Part shown: one piece after another, positions 10,001 through 18,455 of the stretch
How the letters are laid out: each line of letters opens with the position of its first letter
How positions within the stretch are numbered: position 1 is the stretch's first letter
NCBI RefSeq assembly: GCF_017873135.1
Contig: NZ_JAGGJV010000003.1
Location: 434,001 to 498,000, forward strand
DNA: 64,000 nt
Direction of reading: 5' to 3'
Source: Rhizobium herbae
GTDB taxonomy: Bacteria; Pseudomonadota; Alphaproteobacteria; Rhizobiales; Rhizobiaceae
Notes under the pieces: generated by a model
Databases searched by the model: none
Told to the model about the DNA's origin: nothing
The model's input: the letters and a program-made list of their open reading frames with translations, nothing else
Made by a program: the position numbers and the translations under genes

Positions 10001-10035
10001 GTGTCATTGCCGGTCGTTCCTATAATATCTGCCAT
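7009..10035 (-). CDS. large RTX-type calcium-binding repeat protein, probably secreted by type I secretion
   Basis: A 1008-residue acidic, Gly/Asp-rich protein made almost entirely of RTX nonapeptides (GGxGxDxLx), which bind Ca2+ and fold into parallel beta-rolls outside the cell. ATG 10035 is chosen because AGGAG lies seven bases upstream; the protein begins MADIIGTTGNDTLAGSD. Repeats run from residue 6 to about 908. The last 90 residues (DVITDFTRGQDKLVID, then a terminal GDFSFI) resemble the C-terminal uncleaved signal of type I substrates. Six longer modules interrupt the nonapeptides (see findings). There is no protease, lipase or lyase domain, so enzymatic activity is not expected; adhesion or surface-layer roles are possible. 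No ABC/MFP secretion genes are nearby. Confidence 0.88.
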   Translation of the reverse strand: MADIIGTTGNDTLAGSDLDDYITALAGLDKVNGGMGRDFIFAGDGNDIVNGSFQGDYILGEAGDDTLNGNSGDDTLDGDVGKDKLNGGSGRDNIMAGTLATAAGDVANGGSGTDRLTVDYSASAAKLNITIKDWIAPQTLTGGIQATNVESFSITGSTFDDTITGGNYSDFLTGGAGNDTLSGGRGFDMLMGGAGNDVLRGGYGIDYLTGDAGNDVLYGDQGFDLLYGGAGNDKLYGGTDTDTLSGGDGADYLSGGTGDDSLAGDAGNDTLKGDSGNDTIDGGAGDDIIEAGSGNDTISYYYGEGKDTITDASGSDRLILRNFSGNFTAKAATEVNTLTGGTTFTGMDHYTIYATGTGANKITTGTGNDEVESGEGNDWVNGAGGDDKLDGGLGKDTIYGGTGNDTVKFGDGGADTGDGGAGTDSVSVDRRSLTASQTFSVSGTTATLTDGTSLKNFEHYSVSFGKGNDIVKSVGSAESVTFYGYDGNDTLIGTNGSDELDGGNGNDTLTSGAGADWITDNGGTNVIKSGDGADTVRVGDAYSGGAVGHNTVDLGTGDDSFYRTASTGKLTLDGGTGTDFASIDFSKYTAGITFKLSANVTATNAPVTVKNVERVALVGGSGNDVFTGGGLSDDLRGGTGNDTLTGGAGNDYISGDLGNDTLRGGTGNDTIYGDGLTLTGGKDVIYAEDGNDLVYTGIGDRSDGGGGTDRVSLNVSEQTKDIAFTFSNGTVDVDAATSFKAFEALDYIGGKGKDTVTGGGLDDNLDGRAGNDVLKGGSGNDTLKDGAGSDRLSGDAGNDTLTRTDAVGKDVFDGGSGTDTLSFSEGATSVVLDLMTQSNNKGLALGLTVKNVEIVQGSYNDDDIRGDANANTFYGNGSDDVLDGRDGNDTLVGGAGDDWLTGGKGNDKFVFDLGGRDGEGDVITDFTRGQDKLVIDRSDYGIAAGDTTVTLVVGADPVATGSKGTFLFESDNGRLWFDADGKGTDADLELVAILQNVKSLSTGDFSFI

Positions 10036-10631
10036 TCTGGTCTCCTGATTGATATCTGAAAGGCGCACTTATCCCGTCGTCGCACCGCACGCGGTCGATC
10101 CCGAAATATTATTCAGTCGGCTGGATTGAGAATCCCCCCGGAAGGGTGCGTATTATATTCTAATATTCTATAATACTAATTCTGACGTTGCTTCATGTCT
10201 CTCTCCCAATAGACAACACCTCCGAACGTTTGCTTCAGCAGATCTATCGCTGCTTCGTATCTTCGTCCAGACACCGGAAGATATATCCAGTGGCACATGG
10301 CCTGTTGTGTTCCCACAGGAACAGACAATGCTCCGGGTGCGGCGGCCGACAGAGCCTGCCGAATCCTGACGGAAATTCGCAATGAGGCACACGGAAAGGC
10401 TTGGCTGGGCAGTCGAAGCGACGGATCGGGCTGATCTGAGCCACCCCACCGGCAGTCTTCATGGACTGGCTGAGACGCCGTCAGTCCATTAAACACGGGG
10501 GGCATACGGGCCGGAAGTTGTCATTTGTCCACCGGACTGGCCGTTTGGAAGTGCCGCCCGGACAGCATGGCGGCGCACGCTCAACGTTCCGCCACATCTT
10601 TTGCCGTTGCACAATGTGGTTTCCACCGCAC
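10036..10631. other. intergenic stretch upstream of the RTX gene
   Basis: The 150 bases next to the RTX start include an AT-rich tract at about 10150-10180 that could hold its promoter. Short open frames on the minus strand at 10176-10505 lack a ribosome binding site and a recognisable family, so no gene is called. Confidence 0.5.
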
Positions 10632-10668
10632 AAAAATGCCCGCCTCGGAAACCGGGGCGGGCATTTTT
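10632..10668. terminator. bidirectional Rho-independent terminator after bfr
   Basis: A 13-pair stem (ATGCCCGCCTCGG with CCGGGGCGGGCAT, one G-U) and a three-base AAA loop are flanked by A5 on the left and T5 on the right. It can therefore stop transcription from either side. It sits 12 bases beyond the bfr stop. Confidence 0.9.
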
Positions 10669-10680
10669 GAAGAGACAGCG

Positions 10681-11166
10681 TTATTCGGCTTCGTTTGCCG
10701 GGGCTGCGTTGAGCTGGCCGTATTTCTCGGCGCCGATCTTGTTGAACAGATCGAGCTGGGTCTCGAGGAAGTCGATATGGCTTTCCTCGTCTGCCAGAAG
10801 CTCTTCGAACAGCTTCATCGAGACGTAATCACCCAGATCGTGACAGATTTCGCGGGATTTCTTGTAGGCCGCGCGGGCATCGTATTCACCGGCCAGGTCG
10901 GCTTCCAGGACTTCCTTGACATTCTGACCGATGCGAAGCGGCGCGAGCGTCTGGAGGTTCGGATGGCCTTCGAGGAAGATGATGCGCTCGATCAGCCGAT
11001 CGGCATGGTGCATCTCCTCGATCGATTCGGCACGCTCCTTCTTGGCGAGAAGCGTATACCCCCAATCGTCGAGAAGGCGATAATGAACCCAATACTGGTT
11101 GACTGCACCGAGTTCGAGGAAAAGGGCTTCGTTAAGCCGCTCGATGACTTTTATGTCGCCTTTCAA
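10681..11166 (-). CDS. bfr: bacterioferritin
   Basis: Bacterioferritin forms a 24-subunit haem-containing shell that oxidises Fe2+ and stores iron as ferric mineral. TTG 11166 is chosen because AGGAG lies eight bases upstream. With this start the 161-residue protein has every key residue at the E. coli position: ferroxidase ligands Glu18, Glu51, His54, Glu94, Glu127 and His130, and the haem ligand Met52. An upstream ATG at 11190 would place its own codons across the ribosome binding site. The gene overlaps the 3' end of bfd by 35 bases, indicating translational coupling, and the pair shares the Irr-box promoter upstream of bfd. Confidence 0.96.
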   Translation of the reverse strand: MKGDIKVIERLNEALFLELGAVNQYWVHYRLLDDWGYTLLAKKERAESIEEMHHADRLIERIIFLEGHPNLQTLAPLRIGQNVKEVLEADLAGEYDARAAYKKSREICHDLGDYVSMKLFEELLADEESHIDFLETQLDLFNKIGAEKYGQLNAAPANEAE

Positions 11167-11443
11167 GATCCGCTCTCCTGTTTTCTTCATGGAATTGTTT
11201 GAGGCGGGTCATGAAATCAAATATCTGGTCATCCGTCGAGTGGCGACCGGCATGATACTGCTCGGTCGTGCGGATGATGATATCGACGACATTGGGGAAA
11301 CAGCCGCAGCAACGGCCGCGCTTTTCCATCGCATGATAGACTTTCGCGGGCACGATCAGCTGCCAACAGTCCTCATCGAGCATCTCGATGATGGTGTCCT
11401 GTATGTCCTTATCGGTGATGAAATTGCAGCTACAAACCAGCAT
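11132..11443 (-). CDS. bfd: bacterioferritin-associated ferredoxin Bfd
   Basis: Bfd is a [2Fe-2S] protein that docks on bacterioferritin and passes electrons to its haem so that stored iron is released. The cluster ligands are visible as Cys4 and Cys6 (MLVCSCN) and Cys45/Cys48 within RGRCCGCFP. The 103-residue length exceeds the short enterobacterial form by a C-terminal extension ([19 protein letters not shown]) common in rhizobia. ATG 11443 starts the conserved sequence; a GTG 27 bases upstream is less likely. It is the first gene of the bfd-bfr operon. Confidence 0.94.
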   Translation of the reverse strand: MLVCSCNFITDKDIQDTIIEMLDEDCWQLIVPAKVYHAMEKRGRCCGCFPNVVDIIIRTTEQYHAGRHSTDDQIFDFMTRLKQFHEENRRADLERRHKSHRAA

Positions 11444-11544
11444 TTCTTCTGTCCGTGATACGCAATGCACTGAATTCTATTCATAAAGCAAAAGCGGACA
11501 TTTAGTGTCAACAAAAAAAGTCGCGGCAAGATTTCCGGGTAAAT

Positions 11545-11561
11545 TTTAGATCGATTCTAAA
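11545..11561. promoter_or_regulatory. Irr-box (ICE-like) operator upstream of bfd-bfr
   Basis: TTTAGATCGATTCTAAA is a 17-base inverted repeat (TTTAGA-N5-TCTAAA) that matches the iron control element TTTAGAAnnnTTCTAAA of rhizobial Irr at all but one position. It lies about 100 bases upstream of the bfd start. Irr represses iron-storage genes when haem/iron is scarce, which fits this operon. Confidence 0.8.
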
Positions 11562-11761
11562 CTTGATAAAATCCGTCGTATTTTCATTGGCTTATTGTCA
11601 CTGGACGTTTCCCGATTGAGCCATTTCGCGCCCATCAATATTTTTTGAATTTTCGCAAAATCATACAATTATTATTACAGATCCGATAAAGCCTGAAAGC
11701 TGGCGTTGGTAAACGCAAAAACGGAGAAGCAGCGAAGCGCGCCGTGTCTGCCTAGATTTGC

Positions 11762-14700
11762 CTAGTGGAAATTCCTCCCCTTCGGCATGACGCTGGCCGT
11801 TTCGACACCCTGGATCCGGCTGCTCTCGCCCAATCCGCCGTTTACCGGCGCGGGGCGTTCCGGCGCAAGGGTGCGCTTCTTCTGCCGGTGATCGGCTGTT
11901 GGACGCAGGGCTTCATCGGCCCGCTCAGACACCCCAAAGCGGCGGGTTTCGCGTTGAAGCAGGCCAAGCATCGGCGTCATATCCTCGATATGATCGACGA
12001 CGACATGGATCACGCCGCTCTCGCTCTGCAGCCTGCCCCTGATCTTCACCAGCCGGGCGCCCATGACGACGGATCGATACCGATCGAATATCCTGTTCCA
12101 GACGATGGCATTGGCGACACCCGTCTCGTCCTCCAGAGTCATGAAGATCACCCCCCTGGCGGAACCCGGCCTCTGGCGCACCAGCACAAGCCCGGCAATG
12201 GTGACCATCTGCCCGTTCGGCACGCTCAAAAGATCCCCGTTCTTGAGGATGCCCATTGTCGCGAATTCATCGCGCAGGAAGGAGACCGGGTGCGCCTTCA
12301 GGGACAGGGAAAGATAACGGTAATCCTCGATCACCTGCTCGCCCGGCAGCATGTCCGGCAGGCGGGTTTCCGGCTCCAGCTGAAGATCGGCCCGGTCGGC
12401 GCGATCGAACAAGGGCAGCTTTTCCGCGGCACTCCTGGCGTCCAGCGCCCGCACGGCCCAGAGCGCTTCGCGCCGCGAAAGGCCGATGGAGCCGAAGGCA
12501 TCGGCATCCGCCAGCCGCTCGATATCGGACTTTTGCAGCCCCGACCGCAGCCAGAGGTCGCGCACGGAGATGTAACCCCGGCCCCTGTTTTCAACGAGCG
12601 CGATCATATCCGCCTGCGAAAGCCCCTTGACCTGCCGGAAGCCGAGCCGGACCGCCCTCTTCGTCCGGATGATGTCCCGCATCGAGACATGCCGCCGGTC
12701 GACCGTTTCCTTGTCGAATTCGCTTGCCTCAAGCAGGCAATCCCAATCCGAGAGATTGACATCGACGGGCCTGATCTCGACCCCATGCTCGCGCGCGTCG
12801 CGAACCAGTTGCGACGGTGCGTAAAAACCCATCGGCTGTGAATTCAAAAGTGCCGCACAGAAGACATCGGGATAATAGGCCTTGACCCAGGATGAGGCAT
12901 AGACGAGCAGGGCAAAGGAGGCCGCGTGGCTTTCCGGAAAACCGTATTCGCCAAAGCCCTCGATCTGCTTGAAACAACGCTCCGCGAAGTCAAGCGTGTA
13001 GCCATTTGCCATCATCCCGTTGACCATATCGTCCCTGAATGTGTTGACCTGCCCGGAGCGCTTGAAGGTTGCCATGGATCGCCGCAAGCGATCCGCCTTT
13101 GCCGGCGAAAATTTCGCGGCCGTAATGGCAATCTGCATGGCCTGTTCCTGAAAGAGCGGAACGCCAAACGTCCGTTCCAGGATAGGTTTCATCTCATCCT
13201 TGGGATAATCGATCTTGAACCCGGGAAGACGGGATTGCCCGCGCCGCTTGAGATAGGGATGGACCATATCTCCCTGAATTGGGCCTGGCCGGACGATCGC
13301 CACCTCGATGACCAGATCATAAAATATGCGAGGCCGAAGGCGAGGCAGCATGCTCATCTGCGCCCGGCTTTCGATTTGAAAGACCCCGATCGTATCGGCC
13401 CGGCACATCATGCCGTAGACAGGCTCGCCATCCTCGTGATCCTTGTTGCCGAGATCGGCGAGCGTCTTTTTCACATCATAGTGAAGCTCAAGAAATTCAA
13501 AGGCTTTGCGCAGGCAGGTGAGCATTCCCAGAGCCAGGATATCAACCTTGAGAATGCGGACATTGTCCAGATCGTCCTTGTCCCATTCGATCATGTAACG
13601 ATCCGGCATGGCCGTGTTCATGATCGGCACAACCTCATCGAGCCGGTCCCTGGTAATGACAAAACCACCCACATGCTGGGTGAGATGCCGGGGGAAGCTC
13701 AGGAGTTCGGTGGCGTACCGCAGAACATTCCTGGTGACTGGATCGGAAAGATCGAGCCCGGCGGCCTTTGCCTCGCGTTCGGACAAGTCCTCCGCCGACC
13801 AACCCCAGACCGTGCTTGCAAGAGCCGATTGCACATCTTCCGACAGACCAAAAGCCTTGGCCACCTCGCGACCGGCGGATCGGGCACGATAACTCGTCAC
13901 CGCCGCTGTCAGGCCTGCGTGCTCCCGACCATAGGTCCTGTAGATATGCTGGATGACCTCTTCGCGTCTGCCATGCTCAAAATCGACATCGATATCCGGC
14001 GGCTCATCCCGGTCCATGGAAATGAACCGGTCAAAGAGAAGCGTACTTTTCTCCGGATTGACCTCGGTTATTTCAAGACAATAGCAGATGACGGAATTTG
14101 CCGCTGAACCGCGTCCCTGGCACAAGATCTTCAGTTCATAACGGGCATGCTGGATGATCTTGTAGACCGTCAGGAAATAGGGGGCATATTCCTTGTCCCG
14201 GATCAGCTTCAGTTCGTAGTCAATCTGCTTTTTGACGTTCTCCGGAACGCCTTCCGGATAACGTTTCCGGGCACCCTCCCAGGTCAACCGCTCAAGCGTC
14301 TGCGAAGGAGTTTCGCCCTCGACGCCTTCGTCCGGATAATTATGCTTCAACTCATCCAGCGAGAATGACAGCCTCTTGAAGAACTTTTCCGTATTGGCGA
14401 CCGCCCGTGGATAGGCCCGGAACAGGCGCGTCATCTCGCGCCCATCCTTGAGATAACGTTCCGCATTGGGGGCGAGCCGGAAACCGGCCTCGGCAATCGT
14501 CACATGTTCGCGGATGGCGGTGACGATATCGGCAAGCGGGCGGCGGGCGGGGTGATGATAGAGAGGCTGGTTGCTGGCGATCAGGGGGATGCGATTGCGG
14601 ACGGCGAGGAGGGAGAGCGTGGCGAAAACCTGAGCATCCCGGCCATCATAAGATGGCGACAGGACCATATGGAATGCCGCGCGGAAGCGTTTTCTCAGGC

Positions 14701-15223
14701 GCTCCAGACAGTTCTCCAGCTTTTCCTGTTTACCGGCATCGTCCAGCAAAGACGGGTCGGGAACAAGGGCGAGCATCATCTCGTCTCCCCATTCGACAAG
14801 GTCCGCTTCGCTCAGAATGCACGAACCCTTTTGCGCTCTGAGATTACCGGCGCTCAGCAGGCGGCAGAGATGTGCCCATCCCTTTCTGTTTTTCGGGTAG
14901 GCAAGAATATCCGGCGTACCGTCGGAAAAGACCAGCCGCGCGCCCGGCTGAAAGGAAGCGGCTTCCAGAAGCTGCTTTTGCCTTTCTCCCTTTTCGAAAA
15001 GCGTCTGATTTTCCTGAACCGTCTTTACGTACTCCTCCCTCATCGCCCTGATCTGCGCATGAGCCCGGACCACGCCGGCGACCGAATTCCGGTCGGCGAT
15101 GCCGAGGCCGGGGAGCTTCAGGATCGCTGCCTGGATCATCATTTCCTCCGGCGTCGATGCGCCTTCGAGGAAGGAGAAGTTCGACCGGGCGCCGATCTCG
15201 AAAAAGGCGGGTGCGGTGTTCAT
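11762..15223 (-). CDS. dnaE2: error-prone DNA polymerase DnaE2 (ImuC)
   Basis: DnaE2 is the catalytic C-family polymerase of the SOS mutasome, copying across damaged bases with help from ImuA and ImuB. The 1153-residue protein has an N-terminal PHP domain ([10 protein letters not shown] near residue 14), the polymerase core with [10 protein letters not shown] at about 368 and the catalytic DIDVD at 410-414, a helix-hairpin-helix region, and a C-terminal OB-fold (about 960-1090) followed by a basic tail. ATG 15223 overlaps the imuB stop as ATGA, so the two are translationally coupled. It is the last gene of a LexA-controlled imuA-imuB-dnaE2 operon. Confidence 0.96.
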   Translation of the reverse strand: MNTAPAFFEIGARSNFSFLEGASTPEEMMIQAAILKLPGLGIADRNSVAGVVRAHAQIRAMREEYVKTVQENQTLFEKGERQKQLLEAASFQPGARLVFSDGTPDILAYPKNRKGWAHLCRLLSAGNLRAQKGSCILSEADLVEWGDEMMLALVPDPSLLDDAGKQEKLENCLERLRKRFRAAFHMVLSPSYDGRDAQVFATLSLLAVRNRIPLIASNQPLYHHPARRPLADIVTAIREHVTIAEAGFRLAPNAERYLKDGREMTRLFRAYPRAVANTEKFFKRLSFSLDELKHNYPDEGVEGETPSQTLERLTWEGARKRYPEGVPENVKKQIDYELKLIRDKEYAPYFLTVYKIIQHARYELKILCQGRGSAANSVICYCLEITEVNPEKSTLLFDRFISMDRDEPPDIDVDFEHGRREEVIQHIYRTYGREHAGLTAAVTSYRARSAGREVAKAFGLSEDVQSALASTVWGWSAEDLSEREAKAAGLDLSDPVTRNVLRYATELLSFPRHLTQHVGGFVITRDRLDEVVPIMNTAMPDRYMIEWDKDDLDNVRILKVDILALGMLTCLRKAFEFLELHYDVKKTLADLGNKDHEDGEPVYGMMCRADTIGVFQIESRAQMSMLPRLRPRIFYDLVIEVAIVRPGPIQGDMVHPYLKRRGQSRLPGFKIDYPKDEMKPILERTFGVPLFQEQAMQIAITAAKFSPAKADRLRRSMATFKRSGQVNTFRDDMVNGMMANGYTLDFAERCFKQIEGFGEYGFPESHAASFALLVYASSWVKAYYPDVFCAALLNSQPMGFYAPSQLVRDAREHGVEIRPVDVNLSDWDCLLEASEFDKETVDRRHVSMRDIIRTKRAVRLGFRQVKGLSQADMIALVENRGRGYISVRDLWLRSGLQKSDIERLADADAFGSIGLSRREALWAVRALDARSAAEKLPLFDRADRADLQLEPETRLPDMLPGEQVIEDYRYLSLSLKAHPVSFLRDEFATMGILKNGDLLSVPNGQMVTIAGLVLVRQRPGSARGVIFMTLEDETGVANAIVWNRIFDRYRSVVMGARLVKIRGRLQSESGVIHVVVDHIEDMTPMLGLLQRETRRFGVSERADEALRPTADHRQKKRTLAPERPAPVNGGLGESSRIQGVETASVMPKGRNFH

Positions 15224-16833
15224 GCGAAGACCCCATGCATGAACCAGCGCGGCGGCGGCATCTGGCCATAAAGGCCCTCGCGGTAGATCCAGAACCGGTG
15301 GCCGGTATCGTCCTCGATGCGGAAATAGTCCCGCGCCCGGACGTCGGTGCCGTCGATCCACCATTCCATGGCGAGACGCTCCGGCCCCTGGCTGCGGCAG
15401 ACACGATGCAGTATGCGCCGCCAGCGGAAGCTTTCGGGCGGCCCCTCTGGCACTTCGGCCGCAGAGACCTCCACAGATTCCGGCTGCCGGAAAAGCCTGA
15501 GTGGCCGCTCGCTACGGGACCAGGAGAAGCCGCTTGCCGCCGGCCGCTTACCTGACGACAAACCATCAATGGCCGGAACCGCAGTCACCGCCCGCTCCGG
15601 CACGTGGCTCTCGCGCATATGGAAGCTCTGCAGGCAATCGGCGCCGAGACGGGCCGAAACGCGATCGACAAAGGTTGAAAGCGAGACATCCTTTTGCCGG
15701 TCGCCGTCGAAATCCTCCTGCGCGGCATCGAAAGCTTCATGCCGCATGACGTTCAGCCGCAGGATTTCAAAACCGTAGCCGGCGTCGAGGTCGTCATGAA
15801 CCGCCTGAAGACGCTCGGAAAACAGCGCGGCGATCCGCTTGGGATCCCTGAGCGGCTGCGAAGCCCCGGCGGCAATGCGAAAGACCCGGCCATCGACCCG
15901 AAACAGCATCAGTTCGAACGCCCGCCCACCGGCGCCGCGCTCCTCCAGACTGGCTTTCAGCGACAGGGCGATCTGCCCGGTCAGAGAAAGGATATCCTCC
16001 TCCGTCTGCACGGGTTCGGCAAGCCGCCGCTCGGCGGAAAGGCTGGCAACGGGCCGGCGCGGCGACACGGGCTCCTCGTCACGGCCGAGCGCCTGATCGA
16101 GCCGCAGCAGCAGATGCGCTCCGAAACGGCGCGCCAGGGGCGCCCGGGGTGCGGCGATGATGTCGCCCACCCGCTTCAATCCGAGCTTCTGCAGCGCGGC
16201 AACGGTGTTTTCCGCCAGCCGCAGAGAGGCAACCGGCAAGGGCGCCAGCACCTGCTCCATCTCCTCATCTGCGATGACCCCGCCGCTGCCGAAGCGGGAG
16301 GCGGCCCAGGAGAGGCCCGGCGCGGAGGATATGGCGCCACGCGCGTCGAGCCCCATCTGGAAGAGCCGCAACAGGATATCCTTGAGCAGGGCGTTTTCGC
16401 CACCGAACAGATGGGAACTACCGGTGATGTCGAGAAACAGCCCATCTGGGCCGTCAAGCGCCACCAGCGGCGTGTAGCGATCACACCAGTCGGCGATGCC
16501 ATCGAGCAGGCGGCGATCGGCGCCCAGGTCTTCCTCGGCGATATCGAGCTTCGGATAGATCGCCCGCGCTTCCGCCACACCCTGGTTTTTTTTCAGGCCG
16601 ATCGCCTCCGCCGCCTCGTCAAGCGCCGTCAGCCGCATGGCATTGTCACGCCGCCCGCAACAGACGAGGGGAGCGGCATCAGGACGCCTGGTCGAACGCC
16701 AGGACAGGCCCCATGTCTTGCGGGCTATCCGGTCGGTCGGCAGATGCGGAAAGGTGAGGGCCAGAATGCGCTGCGCGCTTGAGCGGAACCCGAGCATGTT
16801 CTGGCTTGTTGACGGAGAAAAACTGACGGTCAT
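15220..16833 (-). CDS. imuB: ImuB, Y-family polymerase-like mutasome subunit
   Basis: ImuB resembles Y-family DNA polymerases but acts as a hub joining ImuA, DnaE2 and the beta clamp. The 537-residue protein has the ImuB N-terminus ([17 protein letters not shown]), a palm-like region with [17 protein letters not shown] where active Y polymerases carry the SxDE catalytic pair, and a thumb/little-finger part. The catalytic acidic residues are missing, as in other ImuB proteins. A likely beta-clamp motif is RPLRLF at about residues 442-447. ATG 16833 has GGAA upstream, and the conserved N-terminus requires this start region, giving a 155-base overlap with imuA. Confidence 0.94.
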   Translation of the reverse strand: MTVSFSPSTSQNMLGFRSSAQRILALTFPHLPTDRIARKTWGLSWRSTRRPDAAPLVCCGRRDNAMRLTALDEAAEAIGLKKNQGVAEARAIYPKLDIAEEDLGADRRLLDGIADWCDRYTPLVALDGPDGLFLDITGSSHLFGGENALLKDILLRLFQMGLDARGAISSAPGLSWAASRFGSGGVIADEEMEQVLAPLPVASLRLAENTVAALQKLGLKRVGDIIAAPRAPLARRFGAHLLLRLDQALGRDEEPVSPRRPVASLSAERRLAEPVQTEEDILSLTGQIALSLKASLEERGAGGRAFELMLFRVDGRVFRIAAGASQPLRDPKRIAALFSERLQAVHDDLDAGYGFEILRLNVMRHEAFDAAQEDFDGDRQKDVSLSTFVDRVSARLGADCLQSFHMRESHVPERAVTAVPAIDGLSSGKRPAASGFSWSRSERPLRLFRQPESVEVSAAEVPEGPPESFRWRRILHRVCRSQGPERLAMEWWIDGTDVRARDYFRIEDDTGHRFWIYREGLYGQMPPPRWFMHGVFA

Positions 16834-17608
16834 GGGGATTCCACTCCAGAAACAGGGAGAGAGGTGCCGGATTTCGGCTTTTCTCCAGGGTTAGACGGAA
16901 AACCGGATTGCCGATGCTGCCGCCAAGTATCGACCGGTCCGGCAGAAACCGGATTGCCGCCGGCGCGGGTTCAACCAAAAAACGAAAAGCCGCGCTGCTC
17001 GCCTCTTCTTCCGCGGACTGACGCAACAGCAGGAGAGGGCGCCCCGCCGCCCTTGCCCGCAGGCTCAAGCGCCGGCTTTCGGTCAGACCGAAATGCGCCG
17101 GATTGCCCTTCACTTCCAGGATGCTGACCAGGAAGGCGCCGCTTTCGACCGCCGTTTCAGCAAGCCAGAGCGCCTCCTCCAGCCGGCGCGGGGCCGCATG
17201 CAGGAAACGCTCCGGCCTGAGACCGAAGTCCGCGAGACCCAGTGCATAGGGAATGCCCGTTTCCATCGCCGTAACCGTGTCGCTGATCCAGAGGACCGGC
17301 GAACGGTCCTGCCCCGCCTTTCGCTGAAGCAGGGCGGCAAGCGCCAGCGCAAAGCCGGTCACGGCCGGCGCATCGCGCATGAGCTGCGACCGGATTTCAC
17401 AGAGACCGTCGAGCGGCAGACCGCCTTCCAGAGCACCATCGAGCGCCGGCACGTCCAGAGACAGACGATGACTGTCCTTTCGCTTTGCATGACCGCTCTC
17501 GCCGGCCAAAGCTTCCTGCCTGGCGGCAGCCACGGAGCTGCCTTCCAGCCTTGCTATCTCTTCGCGGAGCGCAAAAAGACGCTCGCGCGTCATGGGCGTC
17601 TGCACCAT
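16679..17608 (-). CDS. imuA: ImuA, RecA-like mutasome protein
   Basis: ImuA is the RecA/SulA-related accessory protein of the ImuA-ImuB-DnaE2 translesion complex. The 309-residue product has an N-terminal helix (RERLFALREEIARLEG), a RecA-like core with LDGALEGGLPLDGLCEI and SPVLWISD, and the characteristic [12 protein letters not shown] near the end. Start ATG 17608 has GGAG seven bases upstream. A TTG at 17626 would also be in frame, but it lies only four bases from the LexA box and is therefore unlikely to be well inside the transcript. The last 50 or so codons overlap imuB in another frame. Confidence 0.92.
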   Translation of the reverse strand: MVQTPMTRERLFALREEIARLEGSSVAAARQEALAGESGHAKRKDSHRLSLDVPALDGALEGGLPLDGLCEIRSQLMRDAPAVTGFALALAALLQRKAGQDRSPVLWISDTVTAMETGIPYALGLADFGLRPERFLHAAPRRLEEALWLAETAVESGAFLVSILEVKGNPAHFGLTESRRLSLRARAAGRPLLLLRQSAEEEASSAAFRFLVEPAPAAIRFLPDRSILGGSIGNPVFRLTLEKSRNPAPLSLFLEWNPHDRQFFSVNKPEHARVPLKRAAHSGPHLSASADRPDSPQDMGPVLAFDQAS

Positions 17609-17629
17609 GACGTCACTCCAATTCAAAAT

Positions 17630-17644
17630 GTTCCTGTTATGTTC
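17630..17644. promoter_or_regulatory. LexA (SOS) box of the imuA-imuB-dnaE2 operon
   Basis: GTTC-CTGTTAT-GTTC is an exact match to the alphaproteobacterial LexA site GTTC-N7-GTTC. It lies 22 bases upstream of the imuA ATG, where repressor binding would block transcription. A TTGACT and CTATAA pair further upstream on the minus strand could form a promoter, but its spacing of about 20 bases is long. Confidence 0.88.
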
Positions 17645-17778
17645 TTATAGATTCCAGAGCTGCCCGGAAGAGTCAACGGGATTCTCTAAGAATTTATTCC
17701 TTGACAGGGTCCATACAAATTCAACCCTCGAAAAACGCTCATGAAATGGCTATATCAGAGGGCAAGCAAGGAGTGCCC

Positions 17779-18213
17779 ATGGCCCGCATAGACCAGAGCG
17801 ACGATTGGCGGGAACGCCATGCGCCGACAATCAGCACATTCGAATCCCTGGCTCTGGAGGCCTACAGCCATCTGCCGGACGAATTCCGGGCGCTTGCCAC
17901 CAATCTGACCATCGAGATCGACGATTTTCCGACCGAGGACGTTTTCGAGGACATGGCGCTGGAAACGCCGTTCGACCTGCTCGGCCTGTTCGAGGGGCGC
18001 GGCATCGGCGAGCGCTTCACCATGGAAACCGGCGAGATGCCGAACCGGATCATCCTCTATCGCCGGCCGATCCTCGACTATTGGGCCGAGAACGAGGAGA
18101 CGCTGGGTGACATCATCACCCATGTGCTCATCCACGAGATCGGCCATCATTTCGGCCTGTCGGACGACGACATGGAGCGGATCGAGGCCGGCGTCGAGCA
18201 TGTCGGCGGCTGA
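17779..18213 (+). CDS. zincin-like metallopeptidase family protein
   Basis: A 144-residue protein with a HEIGHHFGLSD segment near residue 121, matching the HExxHxxGxxD zinc motif of the small zincin-like metallopeptidase family (formerly DUF1025). Conserved features include the LPDEFRALATNLTIEIDDFP block and IILYRRPILDYW. ATG 17779 follows AAGGAG at good spacing. It is divergent from imuA across a short intergenic region containing the LexA box and a TTGACA at 17702, so the two promoters are close, but no LexA control of this gene is implied. The substrate of the family is unknown. Confidence 0.88.
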   Translation: MARIDQSDDWRERHAPTISTFESLALEAYSHLPDEFRALATNLTIEIDDFPTEDVFEDMALETPFDLLGLFEGRGIGERFTMETGEMPNRIILYRRPILDYWAENEETLGDIITHVLIHEIGHHFGLSDDDMERIEAGVEHVGG

Positions 18214-18248
18214 GACGGGTGTAAGCCTTCCCAGCCAGCCTTGAAGCG

Positions 18249-18455
18249 TCAGTGTTCGGACAGCTTGGTGTCGGGGGTATATTCCTTGCCCTCGACATCC
18301 TTGACGACGGCCTGGCCGCACATCAGCATCCGGGTTTCCTGATTCCAGGTATAGGCCGGCGAGCCATGCAGCTCCCAGCCCTTGTTGAGCGCGGCCGTCA
18401 CCTTGTGGCAGAAGGTGGCGTCGTCGACGGCGGTCAGGAAGCGATAAAGTTTCAA
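18249..18455 (-). CDS. DUF1737 domain protein
   Basis: A 68-residue protein of the DUF1737 family, recognised from KLYRFLTAVDDATFCHKV, the GWELHGSP block and CGQAVVKDVEG. The family has no known function. The start is TTG 18455, which overlaps the stop of the upstream CoA-lyase gene as TTGA, with an AAAAGGAAAA ribosome site inside that gene. This four-base overlap implies translational coupling to the lyase. Confidence 0.85.
   Translation of the reverse strand: MKLYRFLTAVDDATFCHKVTAALNKGWELHGSPAYTWNQETRMLMCGQAVVKDVEGKEYTPDTKLSEH

Noticed and set aside
8389..10059. A 556-codon open frame on the plus strand opposite the RTX gene
   Set aside because: It is the antisense shadow of a highly repetitive GC-rich gene; the translation is Ala/Val/Gly-rich with no domain, and the opposite strand carries a clear RTX protein with ribosome site and terminator.
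10176..10505. Minus-strand open frame of 109 codons between the RTX and bfr genes
   Set aside because: It has no ribosome site, no recognisable family and no compositional support. Its last 35 residues look vaguely protein-like, but that is not enough to call a gene or a remnant.
11190..11190. ATG at 11190 as the start of bfr
   Set aside because: The ribosome site AGGAG lies downstream of this ATG and is correctly spaced for TTG 11166; only the TTG start places the ferroxidase and haem ligands at their standard residue numbers.
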